14,513 nucleotides of DNA. Source: Bacteroidales bacterium (lineage in GTDB: Bacteria > Bacteroidota > Bacteroidia > Bacteroidales > DTU049). The notes under the pieces were generated by a model, which was not told where the DNA came from, did no database searches, and saw nothing but the letters and a program-made list of their open reading frames with translations. Position 1 is the first letter of the stretch; each line of letters starts with the position of its first letter. Below are positions 6,817 to 13,920 of the stretch, piece by piece. Both the position numbers and the translations under genes were made by a program. The stretch is taken from contig JAHDSP010000552.1 of NCBI GenBank assembly GCA_018432645.1, positions 1 to 14,513 of the forward strand, in the 5' to 3' direction.

Positions 6817-8064
6817 ATGTTAAGATTTAGATTAATTATCATGAACTTTTTCCAATTTTTTATCTGGGGTTCATGGCTTTTAACGTTAGGGGCATTCTGG
6901 TTTCAATACAAAGGATGGACACCTACAGAATTTGGATTAGTATTCGCTACCATGGGAATAGCTTCTCTCTTTATGCCTACTATAGCTGGAATTATTGCTG
7001 ATAAATGGTTGAATACTGAGAAATTATATGCACTATTTCATCTTTGTGGTGCTATTTTACTTTTTATTCTACCATCTATTAATAGTCCAATAGTCTTTTT
7101 CTGGGTAATGTTACTAAATATGTGCTTTTATATGCCTACTATTTCGCTAGCTATCACTATTTGCTATACATCATTAGAGAATGCAAAAATGGATATAGTA
7201 AAGACATATCCACCTATAAGGGTTTTTGGAACAATAGGTTTCATAATAGCTCTATGGACAGTGAGCCTATTGCAAGTAGAAACTTCACCAATACAATTTT
7301 ACATTGCTTCTGGATCATCATTATTTTTAGCTTTATATTCATTTACATTACCCAAATGCCCTCCTCTAGGGAAAGGCAAAAAAGCAAATCTTACCGAAGC
7401 TCTTGGATTAAATGCTTTTAAATTATTCAAAAATACCAAAATGGCTCTTTTCTTCGTTTTCTCATTTCTACTAGGAGTTTCATTACAATTAACTAATGCA
7501 TATGGCGATACTTTTATACATGATTTTGCTAAAATACCTGAATATGCTAACTCTCTAGCAGTAAAATACCCAGCAATTATAATGTCTATCTCACAGATAT
7601 CTGAAGCATTATTTATACTTGCTATACCATTTTTTTTGAAAAGATATGGTATTAAAAACGTAATGCTCATGAGTATGGTAGCATGGGTATTGAGGTTTGG
7701 ATTATTTGCTTATGGCAATCCCACTGATAGATTGTGGATGATTATTTTGTCTTGCATAGTTTATGGAATGGCTTTTGATTTTTTCAATATTTCTGGTTCT
7801 TTATTTGTAGAAACTCAAGTACAGCCAGCCATTCGTGCCAGCTCTCAAGGATTATTTATGCTTATGACCAATGGATTAGGGGCATTAACAGGTAGCTTAT
7901 TGAGTGGTTTAGTTATAGAGAAATTCTTTGTAACAAATGGAGAAATTATGTGGCACCAAACCTGGTTAAGTTTCGCTATTTATGCATTGATAGTTGCTAT
8001 TGCTTTTGCAATATTTTTTAAACATAAACATAATCCAGCAGATTTCGAAAATGTACATGTATAA
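6817..8064 (+). CDS. NupG-like nucleoside:proton symporter (major facilitator superfamily)
   Basis: The 415-residue inner-membrane protein is a 12-helix MFS transporter of the nucleoside:H+ symporter type, importing ribo- or deoxyribonucleosides. Evidence is the N-terminus FFQFFIWGSWLLTLGAFW (residues 11-28), AGIIADKW (57-64) in the helix 2-3 loop, YPPIRVFGTIGFI (131-143), and RASSQGLFMLMTNGLGALTG (341-360), which closely follows the NupG/XapB pattern. A positively charged central loop (about 183-192) splits the two halves. It starts 8 nt after the nuclease gene and ends 12 nt before thyA, so it is co-transcribed. Its position next to thyA suggests supply of salvage nucleosides, which is inference. 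Exact substrate is unknown. Confidence 0.9.
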   Translation: MLRFRLIIMNFFQFFIWGSWLLTLGAFWFQYKGWTPTEFGLVFATMGIASLFMPTIAGIIADKWLNTEKLYALFHLCGAILLFILPSINSPIVFFWVMLLNMCFYMPTISLAITICYTSLENAKMDIVKTYPPIRVFGTIGFIIALWTVSLLQVETSPIQFYIASGSSLFLALYSFTLPKCPPLGKGKKANLTEALGLNAFKLFKNTKMALFFVFSFLLGVSLQLTNAYGDTFIHDFAKIPEYANSLAVKYPAIIMSISQISEALFILAIPFFLKRYGIKNVMLMSMVAWVLRFGLFAYGNPTDRLWMIILSCIVYGMAFDFFNISGSLFVETQVQPAIRASSQGLFMLMTNGLGALTGSLLSGLVIEKFFVTNGEIMWHQTWLSFAIYALIVAIAFAIFFKHKHNPADFENVHV

Positions 8065-8076
8065 TAATATCATAGC

Positions 8077-8871
8077 ATGAAACAATATTTAGATTTATTA
8101 CAATATATTTTAGATAATGGAATAGAAAAAAATGATCGCACAGGAGTCGGTACGAGGAGTGTCTTTGGATATCAAATGCGTTTTGATCTTCAAAAAGGCT
8201 TTCCATTAGTAACTACTAAAAAATTGCATCTAAGAAGTATAATTTATGAACTAATATGGTTCATACACGGTGATACAAATATTAAATTTCTACATGATAA
8301 TAATGTATCTATTTGGGATGAATGGGCTGATGAGAATGGTGATTTAGGTCCAATCTATGGGAAACAATGGCGTAGATGGGAAGGCAAAGATTGTAAGGTT
8401 ATAGATCAACTATCATGGGTCATTAATGAAATAATTAAAAATCCTAATAGTAGACGCTTGATAGTGAGTGCATGGAATGTAGCTGAAATCTCCGAAATGA
8501 AATTGCCCCCTTGCCATGTTTTATTCCAATTTTACGTAGCTAATAATAAACTTTCTTGTCAGTTATATCAACGTAGTGCAGATATTTTTTTGGGTGTTCC
8601 TTTTAATATTGCTTCATATTCACTACTTACACATATGATTGCACAAGTGACAGGACTGCAAGTAGGCGAGTTTATTCATACTTTTGGTGATGCGCATTTG
8701 TATCTAAATCATATTGAACAAGCCAAACTACAATTATCTCGTGAACCTTTTCCTTTACCACAACTAAAATTAAATCCTAACATTAAAAATATTGATGATT
8801 TCAAATTTGAAGATATCGAGATAATCAATTATCAAGCTCATCCTTCTATTAAAGCTGACGTAGCAGTGTGA
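8077..8871 (+). CDS. thyA: Thymidylate synthase
   Basis: The product converts dUMP and 5,10-methylene-tetrahydrofolate to dTMP and dihydrofolate. At 264 residues it equals the length of the classical enzyme, and all landmarks are in place: Arg21 in the DRTGVGT phosphate loop, the catalytic Cys146 in [29 protein letters not shown] (residues 164-182) binding dUMP, FGDAHLY, and the short C-terminal tail ending in valine that closes over the active site. There is no truncation. It starts 12 nt after the permease gene. The next gene encodes the enzyme that recycles its dihydrofolate product. A G-rich patch separates the two. Confidence 0.98.
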   Translation: MKQYLDLLQYILDNGIEKNDRTGVGTRSVFGYQMRFDLQKGFPLVTTKKLHLRSIIYELIWFIHGDTNIKFLHDNNVSIWDEWADENGDLGPIYGKQWRRWEGKDCKVIDQLSWVINEIIKNPNSRRLIVSAWNVAEISEMKLPPCHVLFQFYVANNKLSCQLYQRSADIFLGVPFNIASYSLLTHMIAQVTGLQVGEFIHTFGDAHLYLNHIEQAKLQLSREPFPLPQLKLNPNIKNIDDFKFEDIEIINYQAHPSIKADVAV

Positions 8872-8877
8872 TTATGA

Positions 8878-8930
8878 TAAGGAGAGGGGGTGAGGGGGAG
8901 ACTGGGTGACTTGGTAAAAAGGGGATTGTC
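8878..8930. repeat. G-rich repeat patch 2, between thyA and folA
   Basis: Two runs of five G, one of three and one of four occur within 8886-8924 on the plus strand, the coding strand of the operon. GGAGAGGGGGTGA (8881-8893) and GGGGAGACTGGG (8895-8906) recur in the purine-rich patch at 5466-5640. Every other junction in this operon is 12 nt or less, or overlaps, so the patch looks like an insertion into a formerly compact junction. The rest of 8931-9031 holds no recognisable element. Confidence 0.65.
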
Positions 8931-9031
8931 TGAAAAAAATAAGACGAAATAAGGACAGAGTGAAAGTGTAACTTGATTAGGTGGAATTAAAAAATATTGC
9001 AGAATTAATAGCTTAATAATAATTAATAGGT

Positions 9032-9568
9032 ATGGAAGAATTAACAGAAGAATTAATAAATAAATTATCTAATTATCATTGGTCAATAATTGTAGCACAT
9101 GACCTTAATCTATGTATAGGTAAAAATAATGACATGCCATGGCATTTATCATCAGATCTTAAAAGATTTAAAGAAATTACTATGGGCAATCCAATAGTTA
9201 TGGGCAAAAATACTTATTTATCTTTACCTAAAAAACCCTTGCCCGGCAGACTAAATATTGTATTATCAAAATCATTAAATCTAAATCAAGAAAATTTAAT
9301 TTCATATCCATCATGGGAAAACTTATCTAATAAATTACAAAAAGATAAGGAATATTTCATTATTGGTGGTGCAACTATTTTTAAACAAGCTTTGCCATTG
9401 GCCTCTAAAATGCATTTGACTATTATTCATAACATTTTTGATTGTGATATTTTTTTACCAGATTATAATAATATAATTAAAAATTGGCAAAAGATCGAAC
9501 ATTCAGACAATTATGAAGAGAATGGGTTGATATTTCATTATGAAACATGGACAAAAAACAATCTATAA
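9032..9568 (+). CDS. folA: Dihydrofolate reductase
   Basis: The 178-residue enzyme reduces dihydrofolate to tetrahydrofolate with NADPH, closing the cycle opened by ThyA. Recognisable parts are IVAHDLNLCIGKNNDMPWHL (residues 20-39, including the active-site loop), the catalytic Asp42 in SSDLKRFK, IVMGKNTYLSL (55-65), LPGRLNIVLS (70-79, with the folate-binding Arg), and FIIGGATIFKQAL (NADPH-binding GG). It carries about 16 extra residues before the first strand compared with the common 160-residue form. The next in-frame ATG (DMPW) falls inside the active site, so the long start is needed unless a non-ATG codon is used. The 3' end overlaps the following frame. Confidence 0.95.
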   Translation: MEELTEELINKLSNYHWSIIVAHDLNLCIGKNNDMPWHLSSDLKRFKEITMGNPIVMGKNTYLSLPKKPLPGRLNIVLSKSLNLNQENLISYPSWENLSNKLQKDKEYFIIGGATIFKQALPLASKMHLTIIHNIFDCDIFLPDYNNIIKNWQKIEHSDNYEENGLIFHYETWTKNNL

Positions 9569-9921
9569 AATCAATTATGAATGCAAAAATAAAATCAGCA
9601 AGAGAAATTAGAAAAAAATTAGATGATAAAATATTCGAAAAAAATAATTTAGTTATCAATAGAATATTTAGCTTAGACAAACAAGCATACATCGATGGAG
9701 CTTTGGATAGAGAAACCAAAGAACTTATTGGACTATGTACTTCATTAGTATTGCGTTGTGATGAATGTGTTAAATATCATTTAGAACAATGTTATGAGTT
9801 AAAAATATCAACTGAAAAAATAATGGAAGCTCTATCTATAGCTAACTTAGTGGGTGGAACTATTGTTATCCCACATTTGAGAAAAGCAGTGGAATACTGG
9901 GATGAATTAGATATAAATTGA
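9547..9921 (+). CDS. AhpD-like / carboxymuconolactone decarboxylase family protein
   Basis: The small cytosolic helical protein (124 residues) has the CxxC-x3-H active-site motif of the AhpD-like fold: RCDECVKYH, Cys71, Cys74, His78, followed by LSIANLVGGTIVIPHL on the next helices. Members with this motif act as thiol-disulfide or peroxidase-linked reductases, while others are decarboxylases. The intact cysteine pair favours redox activity, but the substrate is unknown. Two starts are possible: ATG at 9547, overlapping folA by 22 bp, or ATG at 9577, 8 nt after the folA stop, giving 114 residues. The second lacks only a lysine-rich extension and is equally plausible. It is the last gene of the cluster; no terminator hairpin follows. 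Confidence 0.85.
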   Translation: MDKKQSIKSIMNAKIKSAREIRKKLDDKIFEKNNLVINRIFSLDKQAYIDGALDRETKELIGLCTSLVLRCDECVKYHLEQCYELKISTEKIMEALSIANLVGGTIVIPHLRKAVEYWDELDIN

Positions 9922-9930
9922 AAAACCCTT

Positions 9931-10206
9931 CAACATTGATTTATAATTTGTTTGCATTTATGGACAATAAATAACAAACCTTCAATGTCAATAATTTTAT
10001 ACACAGATTTACACAAATTAATACTAATTATTTAGTTTTTTTAGTACATTTGTTAATTAATTTACAACTAATATCTTGCTAAACTACTATACTTATTAAC
10101 CTTGATTTTTAATTTGTGATCATTTGTGTGCATTTGTGGACTAATAAATAACAACAATTGGACAGATAAATAATTTACTCATAACAAACTTTATAGAATC
10201 AAGATT
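9931..10206. repeat. Dispersed repeat family 2, copy 2
   Basis: This is the counterpart of 5780-6100, filling almost all of the 9922-10253 gap. It shares ACAGATTTACACAAATTAA (10002-10020) and the stretch beginning TTTGTTAATTAATTTACAAC (from about 10049) with copy 1. Within it a unit of about 50 bp recurs (9931-9977 and 10098-10155: TTGATTT, TTTGTG/TTTG, GCATTT-TGGAC, AATAAATAACAA). It ends just before the promoter of the next gene, as copy 1 does. No open frame is present. Confidence 0.75.
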
Positions 10207-10229
10207 TTATTAATTTTTAAAAATTTTTA

Positions 10230-10237
10230 TAAGTTTG
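10230..10237 (+). promoter_or_regulatory. Promoter -7 element of the NSS transporter gene
   Basis: TAAGTTTG matches TAnnTTTG and ends 16 nt before the ATG at 10254. The DNA upstream is A/T homopolymer-rich with no TTG at -33. Confidence 0.6.
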
Positions 10238-10253
10238 TGAAAAAATTTTACAT

Positions 10254-11606
10254 ATGTCTAATCGTGAAAATTTTACTTCAACATTTGGCATAATAGCAGC
10301 TGCTGTAGGTTCTGCAGTTGGATTAGGTAATATATGGAGATTTCCTTATGTAGCTGGTCAGAATGGTGGTGGTGCCTTCCTAATAATCTATATTTTAATG
10401 GTTTTAATATTAGGTGTACCACTTTTAATGTCTGAAATGATGTTAGGCAGGCGAGCACAAGCTAATGTTATAGGAAGTTTTAAAAAATTAGGACCTAAAA
10501 GTTCTATAATAATTGGTATTATTGGTCTATTAGCAGCCTTTTTAATATTAACATTTTACAGTACTGTAGGCGGCTGGACGATTCATTATATTTATGCTAG
10601 CATTAATGGAGAAGTATTTCATACAGACTATCAAAATTATTTTTTAAATTTTAAAGATAACAGTTTTTTACCATTATTATGGCAAATAGTTTTTCTGCTA
10701 TTAACAGCAGCAATCATATTAGGAGGAGTAAAAAAAGGGATAGAAAATTGTTCTAAAATTATGATACCAACCTTAGTGTTAATGTTGATAATATTAGTAA
10801 TTAGAGCTGTTACATTACCGGGTGCAGGTAGTGGAGTTAATTTTTTCTTAAAACCAGATTTTAGTAAAGTTACAGGAACGACATTTTTGGCAGCAATGGG
10901 ACAAGCTTTTTTTTCACTTAGCATTGGAATGGGAGCCATGTTAACATATGGTTCATATATACAAAAAAATGAAAATTTAAACTTTGTTAGTACATCAGCA
11001 GCCATGACAGATATTATGGTTTCGATATTAGGAGGTTTTGTGATATTTCCTACCTTGTTTTCATTCAATGCAGCTCCTGATCAGGGGCCAGGACTTATTT
11101 TTATAACTTTGCCAGCTATTTTTGAAAAAATGCCATGGGGAGCAGGTTTCTCAACAATATTTTTTGTTCTTTTATTAATAGCATCCATCTCCTCTTCGAT
11201 TTCATTATTAGAAGTAATAGTAGCTGTACTGAAAGAAGAATTGCACTGGTCTAGAACATTATCAACTATATTAACTACAATTTCAGTAATAATTTTAGGC
11301 GTTTTTACAACATTATCTTGGAATACTTTTCAAAATATATTTTTAACAACAGCAAGTGGAAACAAAATGTATATCTTTGATATCTTTGATTATTTATCAT
11401 CGAATATTTTGCTTCCTCTTGGTGGGTTACTAATTATGATATATGTAGGCTGGTATTTGAAAAAAGATATTTTTTATGAAGAACTTTCATATGGTGTACA
11501 TAAAAAATTCACTTTAGCACTAAGGCCTGTAATTTTCTTTATAGTGAAATATATTTCACCAATAGTAATATTATTAGTATTTTTAAATGGAATTGGAGTT
11601 TTTTAA
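10254..11606 (+). CDS. Sodium-dependent transporter, NSS (neurotransmitter:sodium symporter) family
   Basis: The 450-residue inner-membrane protein is a bacterial member of the LeuT/MhsT family, which imports amino acids or related amines with sodium. The broken first helix is explicit: AAAVGSAVGLGNIWRFPYV (residues 15-33), with the sodium/substrate-binding AVG-LGN-WRFPY pattern, followed by NGGGAFLI. Helix 6 appears as MGQAFFSLSIGMGAMLTYGSY and helix 8 as ASISSSISLLE, which carries sodium-site serines. Length is typical of bacterial 11-helix members. Substrate cannot be inferred. It stands alone, with its own promoter octamer 16 nt upstream and a long repeat-filled gap after it. Confidence 0.92.
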   Translation: MSNRENFTSTFGIIAAAVGSAVGLGNIWRFPYVAGQNGGGAFLIIYILMVLILGVPLLMSEMMLGRRAQANVIGSFKKLGPKSSIIIGIIGLLAAFLILTFYSTVGGWTIHYIYASINGEVFHTDYQNYFLNFKDNSFLPLLWQIVFLLLTAAIILGGVKKGIENCSKIMIPTLVLMLIILVIRAVTLPGAGSGVNFFLKPDFSKVTGTTFLAAMGQAFFSLSIGMGAMLTYGSYIQKNENLNFVSTSAAMTDIMVSILGGFVIFPTLFSFNAAPDQGPGLIFITLPAIFEKMPWGAGFSTIFFVLLLIASISSSISLLEVIVAVLKEELHWSRTLSTILTTISVIILGVFTTLSWNTFQNIFLTTASGNKMYIFDIFDYLSSNILLPLGGLLIMIYVGWYLKKDIFYEELSYGVHKKFTLALRPVIFFIVKYISPIVILLVFLNGIGVF

Positions 11607-11750
11607 TGTGTTAGATTTTCTTTCATTAATTAATTATAAAATATTAAATTTTCTAAATTAAAATAGTTGTATAGATAATAAAGTCTTTTTCAACTTTTCA
11701 TATTAAAAGAATACCTTTGAATACCTTTTCAATAATTAGTAAACTATAGC
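11607..11750. other. Non-coding AT-rich stretch after the NSS gene
   Basis: The first 144 bp of the 647-bp gap between the NSS and guaA genes contain no gene, no convincing terminator and no match to the repeats noted elsewhere, apart from the near-duplicate ATACCTTT words at 11711-11728. The rest of the gap is repeat copies C and D. Confidence 0.6.
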
Positions 11751-12010
11751 ATTACCCTAGCGGAGACTTTTCTTTGTGTGGTTGACAAAGAAAAGTAAAT
11801 TAGATAAATAATCTTTTAAAAAAGTTTAAATTAAGTAATGATATTTTAATTTAAAAATATTTTGATTAATGTTTCTATAATTCTAAATTATAAAGAGATT
11901 CTATAAAAATTTAATTTTAAAAAATAATTTCTAAATAATATTTATTAATAAAGGGTTTAAGTATTAAAAAATTATTAATCAGATATCATTAATTAATTTA
12001 AACAATAATT
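11751..12010. repeat. Dispersed AT-rich repeat family 1, copy C (hairpin plus core)
   Basis: It opens with ACCCTAGCGGAGAC and a strong hairpin: ACTTTTCTTTGT (11766-11777), a 7-nt loop, and ACAAAGAAAAGT (11785-11796), 12 bp perfect. The body from about 11821 follows the core of copies A and B (for example AAGTTTAAATTAAGTAATGA, TTATAAAGA, ATATCATTA and TTTAAACAA in the same order) but is more diverged and shorter. The left flank is mostly missing. No coding potential is present. Confidence 0.65.
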
Positions 12011-12027
12011 TGATAATTTTAAAATCT

Positions 12028-12200
12028 CTTTGTCAAATCCGCATTTCACCGGCGAAGACTTTGCTTTTGTCACTTTTCTTTGCTGAGTTGACAAAGAAAA
12101 ATAAAGCAAATAGAAATTTAATAAAAATCAATTATACTCAAAAAAAATATAGTTACAACCGAGAATGAACAAGTAATAATTTAGTTATTAATTAAACGCC
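12028..12200. repeat. Dispersed AT-rich repeat family 1, copy D (flanks without core)
   Basis: CTTTGTCAA (12028-12036), the motif CACCGGCGAAGAC, and a hairpin of ACTTTTCTTTG (12072-12082) against CAAAGAAAAAT (12092-12102, one mismatch) are followed by the left flank seen in A and B. The right flank follows directly (12178-12196 is identical to 1159-1177). The roughly 290-bp core is absent. CTTTGTCAA can pair with TTGACAAAG (12088-12096) as an alternative to the hairpin. Confidence 0.65.
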
Positions 12201-12228
12201 TAATTAGATATACCAAATTAATAGACAT

Positions 12229-12240
12229 AAAAAGCTTTTT
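12229..12240. terminator. Weak candidate terminator for guaA
   Basis: The palindrome AAAAAGCTTTTT lies 14 bp beyond the guaA stop codon. The stem is almost entirely A-T with no loop room, so it is at best a poor terminator. Confidence 0.2.
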
Positions 12241-12253
12241 TATTATAAATATT

Positions 12254-13777
12254 TTATTCCCATTCAATAGTAGCAGGTGGTTTAGAGCTAATATCATATA
12301 CTACTCTATTAACACCTTTTACTTTATTAATAATTTCATTAGCTAGATTTGCTAGAAAATCAAATGGGAAAGCAAAAGGATTTGCAGTCATACCATCTAC
12401 AGAATTAACTGCACGTAGAGCTATCACATTCTCATAGCTACGTTCATCACCCATCACTCCAACACTTTTTATAGGTAGAAGTACAGCAAAAGCTTGCCAG
12501 ATTTGATCATATAAATTATTATCTTTCAACATTTTAATATAAATATCATCAACCTCTTGCAGAATTTTAATTTTATCAAGTGTAATATCGCCAATTATCC
12601 TAACAGCTAAGCCTGGACCAGGAAAAGGATGTCTATTGACTAAATCTGAAGGTATAGCTAACTGATTACCAACTTTACGCACCTCATCTTTAAAAAGCAT
12701 TTTTAGAGGTTCTAATAATTTCAGATTCAACTTTTCTGGAAGACCACCAACATTATGATGAGATTTAATAGTCTTAGCAGAACTATTATTAGCAGCCGAC
12801 TCAATAACATCAGGATAAATAGTTCCCTGAGCTAACCATCTAACATTATTGATTTTTTTTGCTTCATTTTCAAAAATATCTATAAAAGTTTTACCAATAA
12901 TTTTTCTCTTTTCTTCTGGATCAACAACATTATCAAGACGTGAAAGGAATATATCAGAAGCCTCAATCCCCTTTACATTAATCCCAATACGTTTATAATT
13001 TTCTAGAACTTCACTAAATTCATTTTTTCTCAAAAGTCCAGTATCAATAAATATTCCATGCAATCTATCACCAATAGCTTCATTAATAAGTGTTGCAGCG
13101 ACAGTACTATCTACACCACCAGACAGTCCTATCACGACTTCATCATCTCCTACTAGATTTTTAATATCCTCAATTGTCTTTTTAATAAAATAAGAAGGTG
13201 TCCAATCATAAGAAACATTACAAATATCTAAAAAATTTTTTAAAACATCTTTACCAATCACACTATGATGTACTTCAGGATGGAACTGAACACCATAAAT
13301 TTTTTGAGAATAATCTTCGAAACCAGCTATTTTAACATCATCAGTAGAACAATTAATTTTAAAATTTTTAGGAATATTAACAATAGTATCACTATGAGAC
13401 ATCCAAACAATATATTCAGATTTAATATTTTTAAATAATAAACTACTACTGTCTACAAACGATAGCTTACGAGGGCCATATTCAGAAATAGAAGTTCTCA
13501 CTACTTCTCCACCAAAATATTTTGCAATATATTGAGCACCATAACAAATACCAAGAATTGGAATTTTTCCAATATAATTTTCTATATTAGGAGTAGGTGC
13601 CTGAACATCGTTAACGGAATAAGGACTACCACTTAGTATTATACCTTTAATGTCTTCAAAAGAAATAATCTCTTCGACCCAAGGTAAAACTTCACAATAA
13701 ACATTAGCCTCTCTAATATTACGTGCTATCAATTGTGTATATTGAGAGCCATTATCAAAAATTATGATTTTATCCAT
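12254..13777 (-). CDS. guaA: GMP synthase (glutamine-hydrolysing)
   Basis: The 507-residue enzyme converts XMP to GMP using ATP and ammonia from glutamine. Its N-terminal class I glutamine amidotransferase domain (about 1-185) has the catalytic triad Cys78 (GICYGAQ), His166 and Glu168 (VQFHPEVH). The ATP-pyrophosphatase domain has the PP-loop SGGVDST (residues 219-225), and the C-terminal dimerisation domain ends in the canonical KPPATIEWE. HPFPGPGLAVRI is the conserved XMP-site segment. Length is slightly below the 510-525 usual range, with nothing missing. It is transcribed away from the transposase and toward the NSS gene. ATG at 13775-13777 is confirmed by homology and a promoter octamer 17 nt upstream. 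Purine-dependent control is possible, but I see no riboswitch in the short leader. Confidence 0.98.
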   Translation of the reverse strand: MDKIIIFDNGSQYTQLIARNIREANVYCEVLPWVEEIISFEDIKGIILSGSPYSVNDVQAPTPNIENYIGKIPILGICYGAQYIAKYFGGEVVRTSISEYGPRKLSFVDSSSLLFKNIKSEYIVWMSHSDTIVNIPKNFKINCSTDDVKIAGFEDYSQKIYGVQFHPEVHHSVIGKDVLKNFLDICNVSYDWTPSYFIKKTIEDIKNLVGDDEVVIGLSGGVDSTVAATLINEAIGDRLHGIFIDTGLLRKNEFSEVLENYKRIGINVKGIEASDIFLSRLDNVVDPEEKRKIIGKTFIDIFENEAKKINNVRWLAQGTIYPDVIESAANNSSAKTIKSHHNVGGLPEKLNLKLLEPLKMLFKDEVRKVGNQLAIPSDLVNRHPFPGPGLAVRIIGDITLDKIKILQEVDDIYIKMLKDNNLYDQIWQAFAVLLPIKSVGVMGDERSYENVIALRAVNSVDGMTANPFAFPFDFLANLANEIINKVKGVNRVVYDISSKPPATIEWE

Positions 13778-13794
13778 TATAAAAAATTTATTTA

Positions 13795-13802
13795 CAAAAA
13801 TA
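13795..13802 (-). promoter_or_regulatory. guaA promoter, -7 element
   Basis: The minus strand reads TATTTTTG, matching TAnnTTTG, and ends 17 nt before the guaA ATG. The predicted leader is too short to hold a guanine riboswitch. Confidence 0.6.
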
Positions 13803-13864
13803 TTTAAAAAATATGAGTTGAATTATGGGATATGAGAATCAATATTATTTGTTTAAAACAATTA

Positions 13865-13880
13865 ATGATATTAATATCAT
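13865..13880. promoter_or_regulatory. 16-bp perfect palindrome upstream of the transposase
   Basis: ATGATATTAATATCAT is its own reverse complement and ends 15 nt before the transposase -7 octamer, near where a -33 element would lie. It could be an operator or part of the element's left end. In AT-rich DNA chance is also possible. Confidence 0.35.
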
Positions 13881-13895
13881 ATTAAAATTATTATG

Positions 13896-13903
13896 TATAT
13901 TTG
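13896..13903 (+). promoter_or_regulatory. Transposase promoter, -7 element
   Basis: TATATTTG matches TAnnTTTG and ends 17 nt before the ATG at 13921, the same spacing as for the chromosomal genes. Confidence 0.5.
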
Positions 13904-13920
13904 CCAAAAAATCAATATTT

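Noticed and set aside
9997..10005. TTATACACA, a match to the DnaA-box consensus
   Set aside because: It is a single occurrence inside repeat family 2; the matching position of copy 1 reads TCATCCACA. It reflects the repeat sequence, with no cluster around it.
10637..11068. 143-codon minus-strand open frame inside the NSS gene
   Set aside because: It is antisense to a well-supported transporter, and its composition (Lys/Ile/Pro-rich) is that of a complementary frame.
11766..11796. Rho-independent terminator for the NSS gene
   Set aside because: The stem is strong, but it lies 160 bp beyond the stop, is followed by A-rich instead of T-rich sequence, and recurs as part of repeat family 1.
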